A stretch of 5,285 bases of DNA from Natrialbaceae archaeon (GTDB lineage: Archaea > Halobacteriota > Halobacteria > Halobacteriales > Natrialbaceae). The position numbers and the translations under genes are program-made. The notes below the pieces were generated by a model, which searched no databases, was not told the origin of the DNA, and worked only from the letters and a program-made list of their open reading frames with translations. Below, piece after piece: positions 1 through 5,132 of this stretch. Within the stretch, counting starts at the first letter, position 1, and the number at the start of each line of letters is the position of its first letter. The DNA is taken from assembly GCA_003552325.1 (NCBI GenBank), contig PUKM01000263.1, forward strand, positions 1 through 5,285, in the 5' to 3' direction.

Positions 1-134
1 CCCGTGGGCGTGATGACGTAGTTCGGGGCCCGTTCCTCGTCGCTTTCGGTGTGTGAAACGATCGAGTCGTCGAACTCCGCGGCGAACAGTCGGTAGGCGA
101 CCTCTCGTCCGGGGAGTTGCTCATCAGCGCTCAT
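1..134 (-). CDS. rpap1: RPA-associated protein (COG3390 type), N-terminal part only
   Basis: Only the first 44 codons lie in the window; the gene runs off the left edge. The start reads MSADEQLPGREVAYRLFAAE, followed by an acidic stretch ending near ERAPNYVITPT (residues 34-44). The REVAYRLFAAEFDD and SDEERAPNYV blocks match what I recall of the haloarchaeal RPA-associated protein family, which is encoded beside replication protein A and works with it on single-stranded DNA. The start codon is well supported: ATG at 134-132 overlaps the TGA stop of rpa1 (131-133) in an ATGA junction, and a perfect GGAGGT lies 6 nt upstream. This implies one mRNA and translational coupling with rpa1, giving matched amounts of the two partners. 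The '1' in the symbol rests on the three-OB architecture of the neighbouring RPA. No structural part of the protein is visible beyond the N-terminus. Confidence 0.85.
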   Translation of the reverse strand, partial: MSADEQLPGREVAYRLFAAEFDDSIVSHTESDEERAPNYVITPT

Positions 135-1426
135 GGGCTGACCTCCGTCACTGGTTCATCAGCCGCCTCGAGCAGCGATCGAGCCCGGTCGACCGGGTCG
201 TCGTCGCTCTCGTCGAAGGTGGTCGAATCGAGGTTCGCCCCGTACTCGTCGACCGAAAGGTGGCCACGGACGCGATACTCGCTGCCAACGATGTGCTCGC
301 GGATGGTGTCGGCCACGGCTTCCTGGTCCATCGCGTCGCGAGCTTCCTCCTTGGCGTCTTCGACGTCTCCGCCGTAGACGGCCTCGGTGAGTTCGTCGTC
401 GAGGACGACGGTGACCGCGCCGGTGCCATCGTCCAGGATTGCCTTCACGCGCAGGTCGTCGATCCCGTCGACGGAGCCGTGGGTCCGACACTGCCCCTTC
501 TGGATAACCCGACGACACTCCGGACAGCGCTGGATCAGGCCGGAGCCGTCCCGGACGGCCAGGAGGTTCCCGACCAGTTCGACGTCGTAGACGCCACCGG
601 TGGCGATGGCCTCGCCGATTCCCATCTGTGGGGCCTCGGATCCGACATCGATGGCGTCCTCGAGGGCCGTCACGGTCGAAAACTCGGAGACGTTGACCTC
701 GGGGACGCCACGGAACTCCCGGACGTAGGCGTTCTCGATCCGCACCGAAGCACCCGCTTCGATCGCCGGCACCGGATCCCAGTTCGTGAACGGGAGCCGG
801 CCACTTTCATCCCCCAGTACACCGCTGAGGATCGTTGTCTCCCCGTCACGGCCGTCGATCGTTCGTTCCTCACACTCGAGGACGGCGACCTCGAGGGTTT
901 TCGCTCTGTCACCAGTCCGGAGACTCGCGAGGTCGGCTTCCCCGCCGACTTCGTACGGGACCTCGAGGCCGTCGTCGAGGAACGAGAGGGAGGTGTTCTC
1001 CCCGAGATTGAGTTCGGGCTCTCCGTCCCACTCGCGGACACCGGCGTTGCCGGCCTCGACCGTGTCGCCGGGTGAGAGGCCGAAGTCCTCCCAGGCGGTG
1101 AAGTCGATGACACCCGTGTCGTCGGCGAGTTCACCTTCGACGATGACGTGGTCTGACCCCTGATACCGGATCGAGCGTTCGCCCGCGGTGAGCACGACGC
1201 CGGTCACGTTGACAGCGGTTTCATCCGGCGAAATGTCCGCGATTGCCTTGGTCGAGGGACTCGAGCCCCCGCCACTCGAACCGTCGCCGTACTTTCGACG
1301 GAGGCTCTGGGTGGCCTCATCGAGTGGGACGCTGTACTCGAGTAAGTTCTGTAAGTCTGCTTTGACCTCCTCTTTGTCAACACCGAGATCGGAGGCGAGA
1401 TCCTCGGCATGGGTATCGATCTCCAT
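131..1426 (-). CDS. rpa1: Replication protein A, three OB folds plus zinc motif (single-stranded-DNA-binding protein)
   Basis: The 431-residue acidic protein is the archaeal RPA large-subunit type, which coats single-stranded DNA in replication, repair and recombination. A short helical N-terminal region (1-47) leads into a Gly/Ser linker (about 48-58). OB fold 1 spans roughly 66-153, with VNVTGVVL and GVIDFTAWEDFGLSPGDTV. OB fold 2 spans about 170-256, with GRLPFTNW (209-216), which parallels the FTAW motif of fold 1. OB fold 3 spans about 273-400 and contains a zinc-type motif CPEC...CRTH: Cys301, Cys304, Cys313 and His316 (C-x2-C-x8-C-x2-H). The C-terminal 30 residues are acidic. Length and zinc motif fit haloarchaeal Rpa1 rather than the shorter Rpa3. 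The start at 1426 is supported by a TATA box centred about 29 nt upstream, implying a leaderless or nearly leaderless mRNA. It is the first gene of an operon with rpap1, overlapping it by 4 bp. The reading frame is intact and nothing suggests recent transfer. Confidence 0.93.
   Translation of the reverse strand: MEIDTHAEDLASDLGVDKEEVKADLQNLLEYSVPLDEATQSLRRKYGDGSSGGGSSPSTKAIADISPDETAVNVTGVVLTAGERSIRYQGSDHVIVEGELADDTGVIDFTAWEDFGLSPGDTVEAGNAGVREWDGEPELNLGENTSLSFLDDGLEVPYEVGGEADLASLRTGDRAKTLEVAVLECEERTIDGRDGETTILSGVLGDESGRLPFTNWDPVPAIEAGASVRIENAYVREFRGVPEVNVSEFSTVTALEDAIDVGSEAPQMGIGEAIATGGVYDVELVGNLLAVRDGSGLIQRCPECRRVIQKGQCRTHGSVDGIDDLRVKAILDDGTGAVTVVLDDELTEAVYGGDVEDAKEEARDAMDQEAVADTIREHIVGSEYRVRGHLSVDEYGANLDSTTFDESDDDPVDRARSLLEAADEPVTEVSP
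141..146 (-). promoter_or_regulatory. Shine-Dalgarno site of rpap1 (GGAGGT)
   Basis: On the minus strand GGAGGT sits 6 nt before the ATG at 134, inside the last codons of rpa1. It is complementary to the CCUCC end of archaeal 16S rRNA. It fixes the rpap1 start and is the only strong ribosome-binding site before any gene in this window; the other genes depend on near-leaderless starts. An internal operon gene needs such a site because it cannot be leaderless. Confidence 0.8.
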
Positions 1427-1450
1427 CGTAATTGCTTATCCTCGCTACGG

Positions 1451-1458
1451 GATAAAAA
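1451..1458 (-). promoter_or_regulatory. TATA box of the rpa1 operon
   Basis: The minus strand reads TTTTTATC here, centred about 29 nt before the rpa1 ATG. Archaeal transcription starts about 25-27 nt after the TATA centre, so the mRNA should begin at or within a few bases of the start codon. There is no Shine-Dalgarno sequence ahead of rpa1, which fits leaderless initiation. Confidence 0.6.
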
Positions 1459-1488
1459 GCGTTCTCGCAACGGGGTGAAAGTGAACGC

Positions 1489-1500
1489 ACGCTCGAGCGT
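1489..1500. repeat. Perfect 12-bp palindrome between divergent promoters
   Basis: ACGCTCGAGCGT is a perfect palindrome in the 137-bp space between divergent rpa1 and arfC. It lies almost midway between the two TATA boxes (centres about 1455 and 1539), a position suited to a shared operator bound by a dimeric regulator. Its core is CTCGAG, which is very common throughout this window, so chance is a serious alternative. Confidence 0.45.
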
Positions 1501-1534
1501 ATCCGAAAACTGTGCGCCGAAAGCGGAGCGTAGC

Positions 1535-1542
1535 TTCATAAG
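1535..1542 (+). promoter_or_regulatory. TATA box of arfC
   Basis: TTCATAAG is centred about 25 nt before the ATG at 1564 in an otherwise GC-rich stretch. The spacing predicts transcription starting at that ATG (leaderless). This favours the ATG at 1564 over the in-frame GTG at 1558, which would lie upstream of the expected transcript start. Confidence 0.55.
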
Positions 1543-1563
1543 CGGTGACTGGCCACTGTGAGT

Positions 1564-2238
1564 ATGGACGTCATCGTCAACGCCGCAATGAGCGCCGATG
1601 GGAAACTCTCCTCGCGTCGGCGCGAACAGGTTCGCATCAGCGGCGACGCCGATTTCGACCGGATGGATGCCATCCGCGCAGCCGCAGACGGCGTCGTCGT
1701 CGGAATCGGGACGGTTCTTGCGGACGACCCGAGTCTGACGGTCAAATCCCCCGCCCGCATCGATGCCCGCCGCGGCCGTGGTGAGCCACCCCACCCCGCA
1801 CGCGTCGTGATCGATTCACGAGGACGGACGCCGCTCGAGGCGACGGTCCTCGGTGACGAGGCTGACACGTACGTCTGTGTGAGTAAGGCGGCCCCTCGGT
1901 CGCGACGCGACAAACTCGCCGCGGACGCGACGGTGATCGTTGCCGGTGACGAACGTGTCGACCTCCCCCGAGCGGTGGCGGGCCTCGAGGACGCCGGTCT
2001 CGACCGTCTCATGGTCGAAGGCGGGGGTGAACTCATCTTCTCGTTCCTCGCCGCTGGCCTGGTCGACGAGCTACGCGTGTTCGTCGGCCCGCTCGTTATC
2101 GGCGGCCGTGACGCCCCCACGCTCGCCGACGGCGACGGGTTCCTCGATGACTTTCCCGAACTGACGCTCGAGGACGTCACGCGACTCGACGATGGGGTCG
2201 TTCTCTCGTGGACGGTCGACGATTCCTCGAGGGTGTAA
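1564..2238 (+). CDS. arfC: 2,5-diamino-6-ribosylamino-pyrimidinone 5'-phosphate reductase (archaeal RibD C-terminal-domain protein)
   Basis: The predicted protein has 224 residues, the usual size for the stand-alone archaeal RibD_C reductase. The enzyme uses NAD(P)H to reduce the ribosyl group of the diaminopyrimidinone phosphate made from GTP, an early cytosolic step towards riboflavin and the deazaflavin of F420. Family signatures are the N-terminal NAAMSADGKLSS (6-17), GVVVGIGTVLADDPSLT (43-59), which forms the nucleotide-binding and substrate region, MVEGGGEL (150-157), and GPLVIGGRDAPT (175-186). No deaminase domain is fused, as is usual in archaea, where reduction comes before deamination and the functions are separate. 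The ATG start was chosen because the TATA box spacing places transcription there and the family begins at about this residue. It is divergent from rpa1 and followed 68 bp later by a membrane-protein gene with its own TATA box, so it is probably monocistronic. Confidence 0.92.
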   Translation: MDVIVNAAMSADGKLSSRRREQVRISGDADFDRMDAIRAAADGVVVGIGTVLADDPSLTVKSPARIDARRGRGEPPHPARVVIDSRGRTPLEATVLGDEADTYVCVSKAAPRSRRDKLAADATVIVAGDERVDLPRAVAGLEDAGLDRLMVEGGGELIFSFLAAGLVDELRVFVGPLVIGGRDAPTLADGDGFLDDFPELTLEDVTRLDDGVVLSWTVDDSSRV

Positions 2239-2269
2239 GAACGTCACACTGGCCGTTGCAGCCAACAGG

Positions 2270-2276
2270 TATATAA
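2270..2276 (+). promoter_or_regulatory. TATA box of the membrane-protein gene
   Basis: TATATAA, the clearest archaeal TATA box in the window, is centred near 2273. Transcription should start about 2298-2300. The GTG at 2283 would therefore lie outside the transcript, while the GTGs at 2307 and 2316 remain possible starts. Immediately downstream, GTGCTGCAC (2285-2293) is a small palindrome between TATA box and expected start, a place where a repressor could bind; this is speculative. Confidence 0.6.
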
Positions 2277-2306
2277 CCGAACGTGTGCTGCACCCACCAA
2301 CGACCG

Positions 2307-2753
2307 GTGCGCGACGTGAAATACACGCAAACTGTGCCGCTTTGGACGGTGTTCACCCTGTCACTCGCCTGTTTTGCCGTTGCAGGTTTCATCGACACAG
2401 CAACGGCGAGCGCCTACAGCCTCACCGCTGGCGTACTTGTGGTCAGTGGCGTCTACGGCATCGCCCGCGTTGCTCGAGCGGTGAGCCGCCCGCTGTTGGC
2501 CAGGCTCTCCCTGGGGCTGTGGCTCGTCTTCATTGCCATCGCCGCCGTCCACGCTATTGGCCTCACGACTGTGGGCGCGGTTGTCCCCGCACCAACTGAC
2601 GGCGTCGTCGCCACAGTAGTTGGACTCACGTGGGCTACGCTCGTCGGGGCGTGTTCGACGACGACGTTCCTCGGGCTCCGAGAATACGCCGCCAGCAGTC
2701 AGACGACTGTCGTCGAAGATATCGTCGAACAGGAGTACGACTACGACTATTGA
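2307..2753 (+). CDS. Unrecognised small membrane protein, four predicted helices with acidic Tyr-rich tail
   Basis: I do not recognise the family. From the GTG at 2307 the product has 148 residues. Hydrophobic segments suitable for membrane helices are at about 12-30, 36-55, 66-88 and 98-122. A basic loop lies between helices 2 and 3 (ARVARAVSRPLLARL, 53-67), which would place that loop in the cytoplasm by the positive-inside rule. The C-terminus is polar and acidic and ends EDIVEQEYDYDY, probably also cytoplasmic. No catalytic or metal-binding motif is visible. The start is uncertain: GTG 2307 gives an 8-nt leader from the TATATAA box, GTG 2316 (MKYTQTVPLW) a slightly longer one, and neither has a Shine-Dalgarno sequence. 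The codon pattern is haloarchaeal and the frame is open to TGA at 2751-2753. It follows arfC but has its own promoter, so a link to flavin metabolism is not implied. Confidence 0.8.
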   Translation: MRDVKYTQTVPLWTVFTLSLACFAVAGFIDTATASAYSLTAGVLVVSGVYGIARVARAVSRPLLARLSLGLWLVFIAIAAVHAIGLTTVGAVVPAPTDGVVATVVGLTWATLVGACSTTTFLGLREYAASSQTTVVEDIVEQEYDYDY

Positions 2754-2759
2754 TGCGGG

Positions 2760-2825
2760 CTGCTGTCCCTGTATACAGGTGCTCGACAGACGGATCGCAA
2801 TTGGACCGGCACCGACGGACAGCAG
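2760..2825. repeat. 9-bp inverted repeat enclosing a 12-bp palindrome, in a convergent spacer
   Basis: CTGCTGTCC (2760-2768) and GGACAGCAG (2817-2825) are exact reverse complements separated by 48 nt. Directly beside the left arm, CCTGTATACAGG (2768-2779) is itself a perfect palindrome. The structure occupies most of the 90-bp gap between the ends of the membrane-protein gene and the methyltransferase gene. It could fold in the tails of both mRNAs. No T-run follows on either strand, so it is not a normal archaeal terminator. Confidence 0.4.
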
Positions 2826-2843
2826 ACCGTATGAGTCGGGCGC

Positions 2844-3521
2844 TTACCGGGTCTCCTGATATCGATAACTCACCGCAATGCCTTCTCCCAACGGGAGGAC
2901 GATCGTCTCGAAATCGGGGTCGGTCCGAACGGCCTCGAGGTAGTCCGCCACTCCCTGCGTGTGTTCGTTGACCTCGGACGGCGCACCGCCCTCGACGATC
3001 TCGAGCAGTTTCTCGAACTCGATGATCCCGGCACACATGGCGTTGTCGGCGACGATGACACCGCCGACCGGTATTTTCGACCGAACGGCTTCGAAGGCCT
3101 CGCGGTAGCGATGTTTCTGGTGGTCGATCAACACCACGTCGAACGGCCCGTCGTACCGTTCGATCGTCTCGAGGGCGTCGCCGAGTTCGTATCGGGCCAG
3201 GTCGTCGTAGCCGCCTCGTTCGAGGTAGGTTTTCGCGAGCTCGAGTTCGTCCTCGTCGACCTCGGTGAGGACGATTTCACCGTCTGCGGGAAGTGCCTCG
3301 GCGAACCAGTAGGCGGAGTAGCCGTATCCCGAACCGAACTCGAAAATCCGTGTGGCATCGACCATCCTGGCGAGGAGTCGAAGCGTGCCGCCGACCTCGG
3401 GGCCGACGTGCGGAAAGCCTTCGGCGGCGGCGAAGTCGTCCATCTCGGATAGCGTCTCGTCGGGCCCTGGGCCGGTTGCACGAACGAATCGCGCGATCTC
3501 CTCACGAAGAATCTGGACCAT
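2844..3521 (-). CDS. SAM-dependent O-methyltransferase, COMT/CCoAOMT-like class I fold
   Basis: The 225-residue protein has the layout of the metal-dependent small-molecule O-methyltransferase family. An N-terminal helical cap (1-56, with GFPHVGPEVGG at 35-45) precedes SAM motif I, IFEFGSGYGYSAYW (59-72). Acidic Glu87 in VLTEVD probably binds the SAM ribose, and GDA (114-116) probably contacts the adenine side. VVLIDHQKHR (129-138) is followed by GGVIVADNAM (153-162). Asp133, Asp159 and Asn160 match the Asp-Asp-Asn metal triad of catechol O-methyltransferase. The substrate cannot be read from sequence; a catechol, quinone precursor or other small hydroxylated compound is possible. The ATG at 3521 was chosen over an in-frame start at 3605 because a TATA-like box lies 27 nt before it and the extra 28 residues are low-complexity and unlike the family. 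It follows the prenyl synthase gene on the same strand, 96 bp away, but with its own promoter. Confidence 0.9.
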   Translation of the reverse strand: MVQILREEIARFVRATGPGPDETLSEMDDFAAAEGFPHVGPEVGGTLRLLARMVDATRIFEFGSGYGYSAYWFAEALPADGEIVLTEVDEDELELAKTYLERGGYDDLARYELGDALETIERYDGPFDVVLIDHQKHRYREAFEAVRSKIPVGGVIVADNAMCAGIIEFEKLLEIVEGGAPSEVNEHTQGVADYLEAVRTDPDFETIVLPLGEGIAVSYRYQETR

Positions 3522-3544
3522 ACCCGCCGTTCGTGGGGCGTCCA

Positions 3545-3551
3545 GTAAAAC
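3545..3551 (-). promoter_or_regulatory. TATA-like box of the O-methyltransferase gene
   Basis: The minus strand reads GTTTTAC inside a very GC-rich stretch, centred about 27 nt before the ATG at 3521. This predicts a leaderless mRNA and excludes the upstream start at 3605 for transcripts from this promoter. Confidence 0.5.
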
Positions 3552-3586
3552 GCTCGGGCGCACTCGGGACGGTGCTAACCCAGACC

Positions 3587-3602
3587 CTGACGCTTGAGTC
3601 AG
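3587..3602 (-). terminator. Possible weak hairpin after the prenyl synthase gene
   Basis: CTGAC and GTCAG form a 5-bp stem with a 6-nt loop, 16 nt beyond the stop of the prenyl synthase gene on the minus strand. The only nearby T-rich tract is the GTTTTAC about 36 nt further on, which also serves as the next promoter. This is weak evidence for termination. Confidence 0.2.
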
Positions 3603-3617
3603 CAACCGAACCCGCCA

Positions 3618-4688
3618 TCAGACGTCGCGATCGACGACGAACTCGGTGAATGCGAGCAACTGCGCCTCGGCGTCGGGCTCGAGATCCAGGTCGAGGTCCT
3701 CGAGGGCGGCTCTGGCTTCCTCGGCGAACCCGAGGGCCCGCTCGCGGGCGAACTCGATGCTCCCGGTGGACTCGAGAATCTCGAGGGCGTCGACGATCTC
3801 TTCGTCCGTGTTGTGCTCGCGTTCGAGCAGTTCCTCGAGACGCATCGCGGTCGCCGGGTCGGCCGTTTCGACGGCGTGCATGACCAGCAACGTCTTTTTG
3901 CCCTCACGGATGTCGTTGCCGAACTCCTTGCCGAAGTCGCCGGCCCGGCCGAGTGAGTGTTCGACGTCGAGAATGTCGTCGCCGATCTGAAAGGCGATGG
4001 ACGTCCGCTCGGCGTACCGAGCGACGGCCTCCTCGACGGTGGCTGACTGGCCCGTGACGATGGCGGCCAGTCGGGCGACGATCCGGCCGAGACAGCCGGT
4101 CTTGCACGCACACATCTCGAGGTACTCATCGGTCGAGACCCGAACGTCGGCCTCGTTGTGCCAGCAGATGTCCATGCCCTGTCCGAGATGGGTTCGGTTG
4201 AGTTCGGACATCAGCATCTCGTAAGCTTGCAGTCGGGTCTCAGGTGAGAGGTCGCCGGGATTGTGGGTGAGGATCTTCAGCGGCAGGAAGTACATCGCGT
4301 TGCCGGCGTTGAGCGCGATGTCCTCGCCGTAGCGGTGATGGAGTGCTGGCTCACCGCGTCTGATTGACGCGCTGTCTTCGACGTCGTCGACGATGATCGT
4401 CCCGTTGTGCAGAATCTCGGGAATGCAGGCGTAGGGGAGATACGCCATCGGGTCTTCGCCAAAGGCGTCGACGAACACCAGAAAGAGGACGGCACGCCAA
4501 CGTTTCCCGCCCCGATCGAGCAGGTCCCACAGCGGATCGGACAGTGCCTGTTGGATCCCCTCGGCGTCGTATTCGAACGACGGCTCGCCGAAAAACGACT
4601 CGAGGTAGGCCTCATCGACCTCCCGTGGCAGGAGTTCGGCTATTGCCTCGTCGACGATCGGTCGCCAGTCGGCAAGCGCGTCTCGCAT
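3618..4688 (-). CDS. idsA: Prenyl (geranylgeranyl-type) diphosphate synthase, trans-prenyltransferase family
   Basis: The 356-residue protein condenses isopentenyl diphosphate with allylic diphosphates to build isoprenoid chains for archaeal lipids, carotenoids or quinones. Signatures run in order: GGKRWRAVL (60-68), where Ala replaces the common Pro; the first aspartate-rich motif DDVED (101-105) followed by the usual RRG (110-112); the KT pair (196-197); and the second aspartate-rich motif GDDILD (236-241), followed by GKEFGNDIREGKKT (253-266). All catalytic Asp and Lys/Arg sites appear present. Residues 5 and 4 before the first motif are Gly96 and Thr97; small residues there usually allow longer products in archaeal synthases, so C20 cannot be taken for granted and C25 or longer is possible. 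Three cysteines cluster at 193, 195 and 199. The ATG at 4688 was chosen because a TATA-like box lies 27 nt upstream; an alternative start at 4715 would overlap that box. It is divergent from the MTH865-like gene. Confidence 0.9.
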   Translation of the reverse strand: MRDALADWRPIVDEAIAELLPREVDEAYLESFFGEPSFEYDAEGIQQALSDPLWDLLDRGGKRWRAVLFLVFVDAFGEDPMAYLPYACIPEILHNGTIIVDDVEDSASIRRGEPALHHRYGEDIALNAGNAMYFLPLKILTHNPGDLSPETRLQAYEMLMSELNRTHLGQGMDICWHNEADVRVSTDEYLEMCACKTGCLGRIVARLAAIVTGQSATVEEAVARYAERTSIAFQIGDDILDVEHSLGRAGDFGKEFGNDIREGKKTLLVMHAVETADPATAMRLEELLEREHNTDEEIVDALEILESTGSIEFARERALGFAEEARAALEDLDLDLEPDAEAQLLAFTEFVVDRDV

Positions 4689-4712
4689 ACCTAAGCGGTT
4701 GCTGAGTGACGA

Positions 4713-4718
4713 CAAAAG
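4713..4718 (-). promoter_or_regulatory. TATA-like box of the prenyl synthase gene
   Basis: The minus strand reads CTTTTG, within GGCTTTTGTC, centred about 27 nt before the ATG at 4688. The sequence is a weak match to the TATA consensus, but the spacing is right and it agrees with a leaderless start at 4688. Confidence 0.4.
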
Positions 4719-4747
4719 CCTTCAGATTTGTTTTGAACACTGCAATC

Positions 4748-4774
4748 GTTTATGGTTGTTTCAGAACGTTTAGG
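4748..4774 (+). promoter_or_regulatory. Promoter region of the MTH865-like gene with three phased GTTT blocks
   Basis: GTTT occurs at 4748, 4758 and 4768, exactly 10 bp apart, and the first and third copies are both CGTTTA. GTTTATGG (4748-4755) is the better TATA match and points to transcription starting near 4776, close to an in-frame ATG at 4775. GTTTAGG (4768-4774) is a poorer match but lies 28 nt before the ATG at 4799. Which one is used cannot be settled by reading. The segment is clearly more AT-rich than its surroundings. Confidence 0.45.
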
Positions 4775-4798
4775 ATGGTTGACCGGGAAAGAGGGGGT

Positions 4799-5053
4799 AT
4801 GGCAGACGAAGCCGAACTCCGTGAGCAATTGACCGAGGCCTTCGAAGGCGCAGATTACCCCGTATCGAACCAGATGGGACTCGTCCCCGCTCTCCCGGAC
4901 GGGCCGATGACGAAGTTCGAATCCGGTGACGTCAGCTTCACCGCGATGGAACTCGGGACGAAACTCTCGGGCCACCAGGAGTTTCCCTACGACGACGTCG
5001 ACAGCCTCGTCGATGACGTCATCGAGGGACTGAAAGCCGAAGGCGAGCTGTAG
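4799..5053 (+). CDS. MTH865-like small protein, function unknown
   Basis: The 84-residue acidic protein matches the MTH865-like family as I recall it from haloarchaea and methanogens, a small helical fold known from structural genomics without an assigned biochemical role. Recognisable blocks are ELREQLTEAFEGADYPVSN (6-24), LVPALPDGP (28-36), TAMELGTKL (48-56), and FPYDDVDSLVDDVIEGL (62-78). There is no signal peptide, membrane segment or cysteine, so it is probably a soluble cytoplasmic protein. The ATG at 4799 was chosen because the family begins with a short MADEAEL-like end; the in-frame ATG at 4775 would add MVDRERGG and fits one of two TATA candidates. GAGGGGG just before the start is too close to act as a normal ribosome-binding site. 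It is divergent from the prenyl synthase gene and probably monocistronic, with a T-run shortly after the stop. Confidence 0.85.
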   Translation: MADEAELREQLTEAFEGADYPVSNQMGLVPALPDGPMTKFESGDVSFTAMELGTKLSGHQEFPYDDVDSLVDDVIEGLKAEGEL

Positions 5054-5064
5054 ACTGCGTCCCC

Positions 5065-5069
5065 TTTTT
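5065..5069 (+). terminator. Oligo-T terminator after the MTH865-like gene
   Basis: CCCC followed by TTTTT lies 11 nt after the TAG stop, in an otherwise GC-rich sequence. Haloarchaeal transcripts commonly end at such U-runs without a hairpin. Convergence with the next gene makes a terminator expected here. Confidence 0.5.
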
Positions 5070-5073
5070 GACG

Positions 5074-5111
5074 CTACGGCGAGAGTTGCGAGCCGCTGGC
5101 TTTTGCCGTAG
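5074..5111. repeat. 7-bp inverted repeat in a convergent spacer
   Basis: CTACGGC (5074-5080) and GCCGTAG (5105-5111) are exact reverse complements with a 24-nt spacer, just past the T-run. It could form a hairpin in the 3' tail of the minus-strand transcript arriving from the right. No T-run follows on that strand, so any role in termination or RNA stability is a guess. Confidence 0.25.
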
Positions 5112-5132
5112 ACGCGTTCAGTCGAGCAGTCA

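Noticed and set aside
53..1075. Long plus-strand open frame (about 340 codons) opposite rpa1
   Set aside because: It lies antisense to a well-recognised RPA gene. In GC-rich haloarchaeal DNA the complement of a coding frame is often stop-free; its product is a low-sense Arg/Asp/Val sequence without any family signature or promoter.
2283..2306. Upstream GTG start for the membrane protein (adds MCCTHQRP)
   Set aside because: It is only about 10 nt after the TATATAA centre, so it would be outside the transcript made from that promoter.
2753..2971. Small plus-strand frame starting at an ATG overlapping the stop of the membrane-protein gene (TGATG)
   Set aside because: The overlap looks like translational coupling, but the frame runs into the antisense of the methyltransferase, is Arg/Ser-rich without a motif, and has no ribosome-binding site.
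3522..3605. 28-residue N-terminal extension of the O-methyltransferase
   Set aside because: The TATA-like box at 3545-3551 lies inside it, and the added residues are unlike the family; the ATG at 3521 is preferred.
4689..4715. Nine-residue N-terminal extension of the prenyl synthase (start at 4715)
   Set aside because: The start would overlap the TATA-like element at 4713-4718; the family-like start MRDALADW at 4688 fits the promoter spacing.
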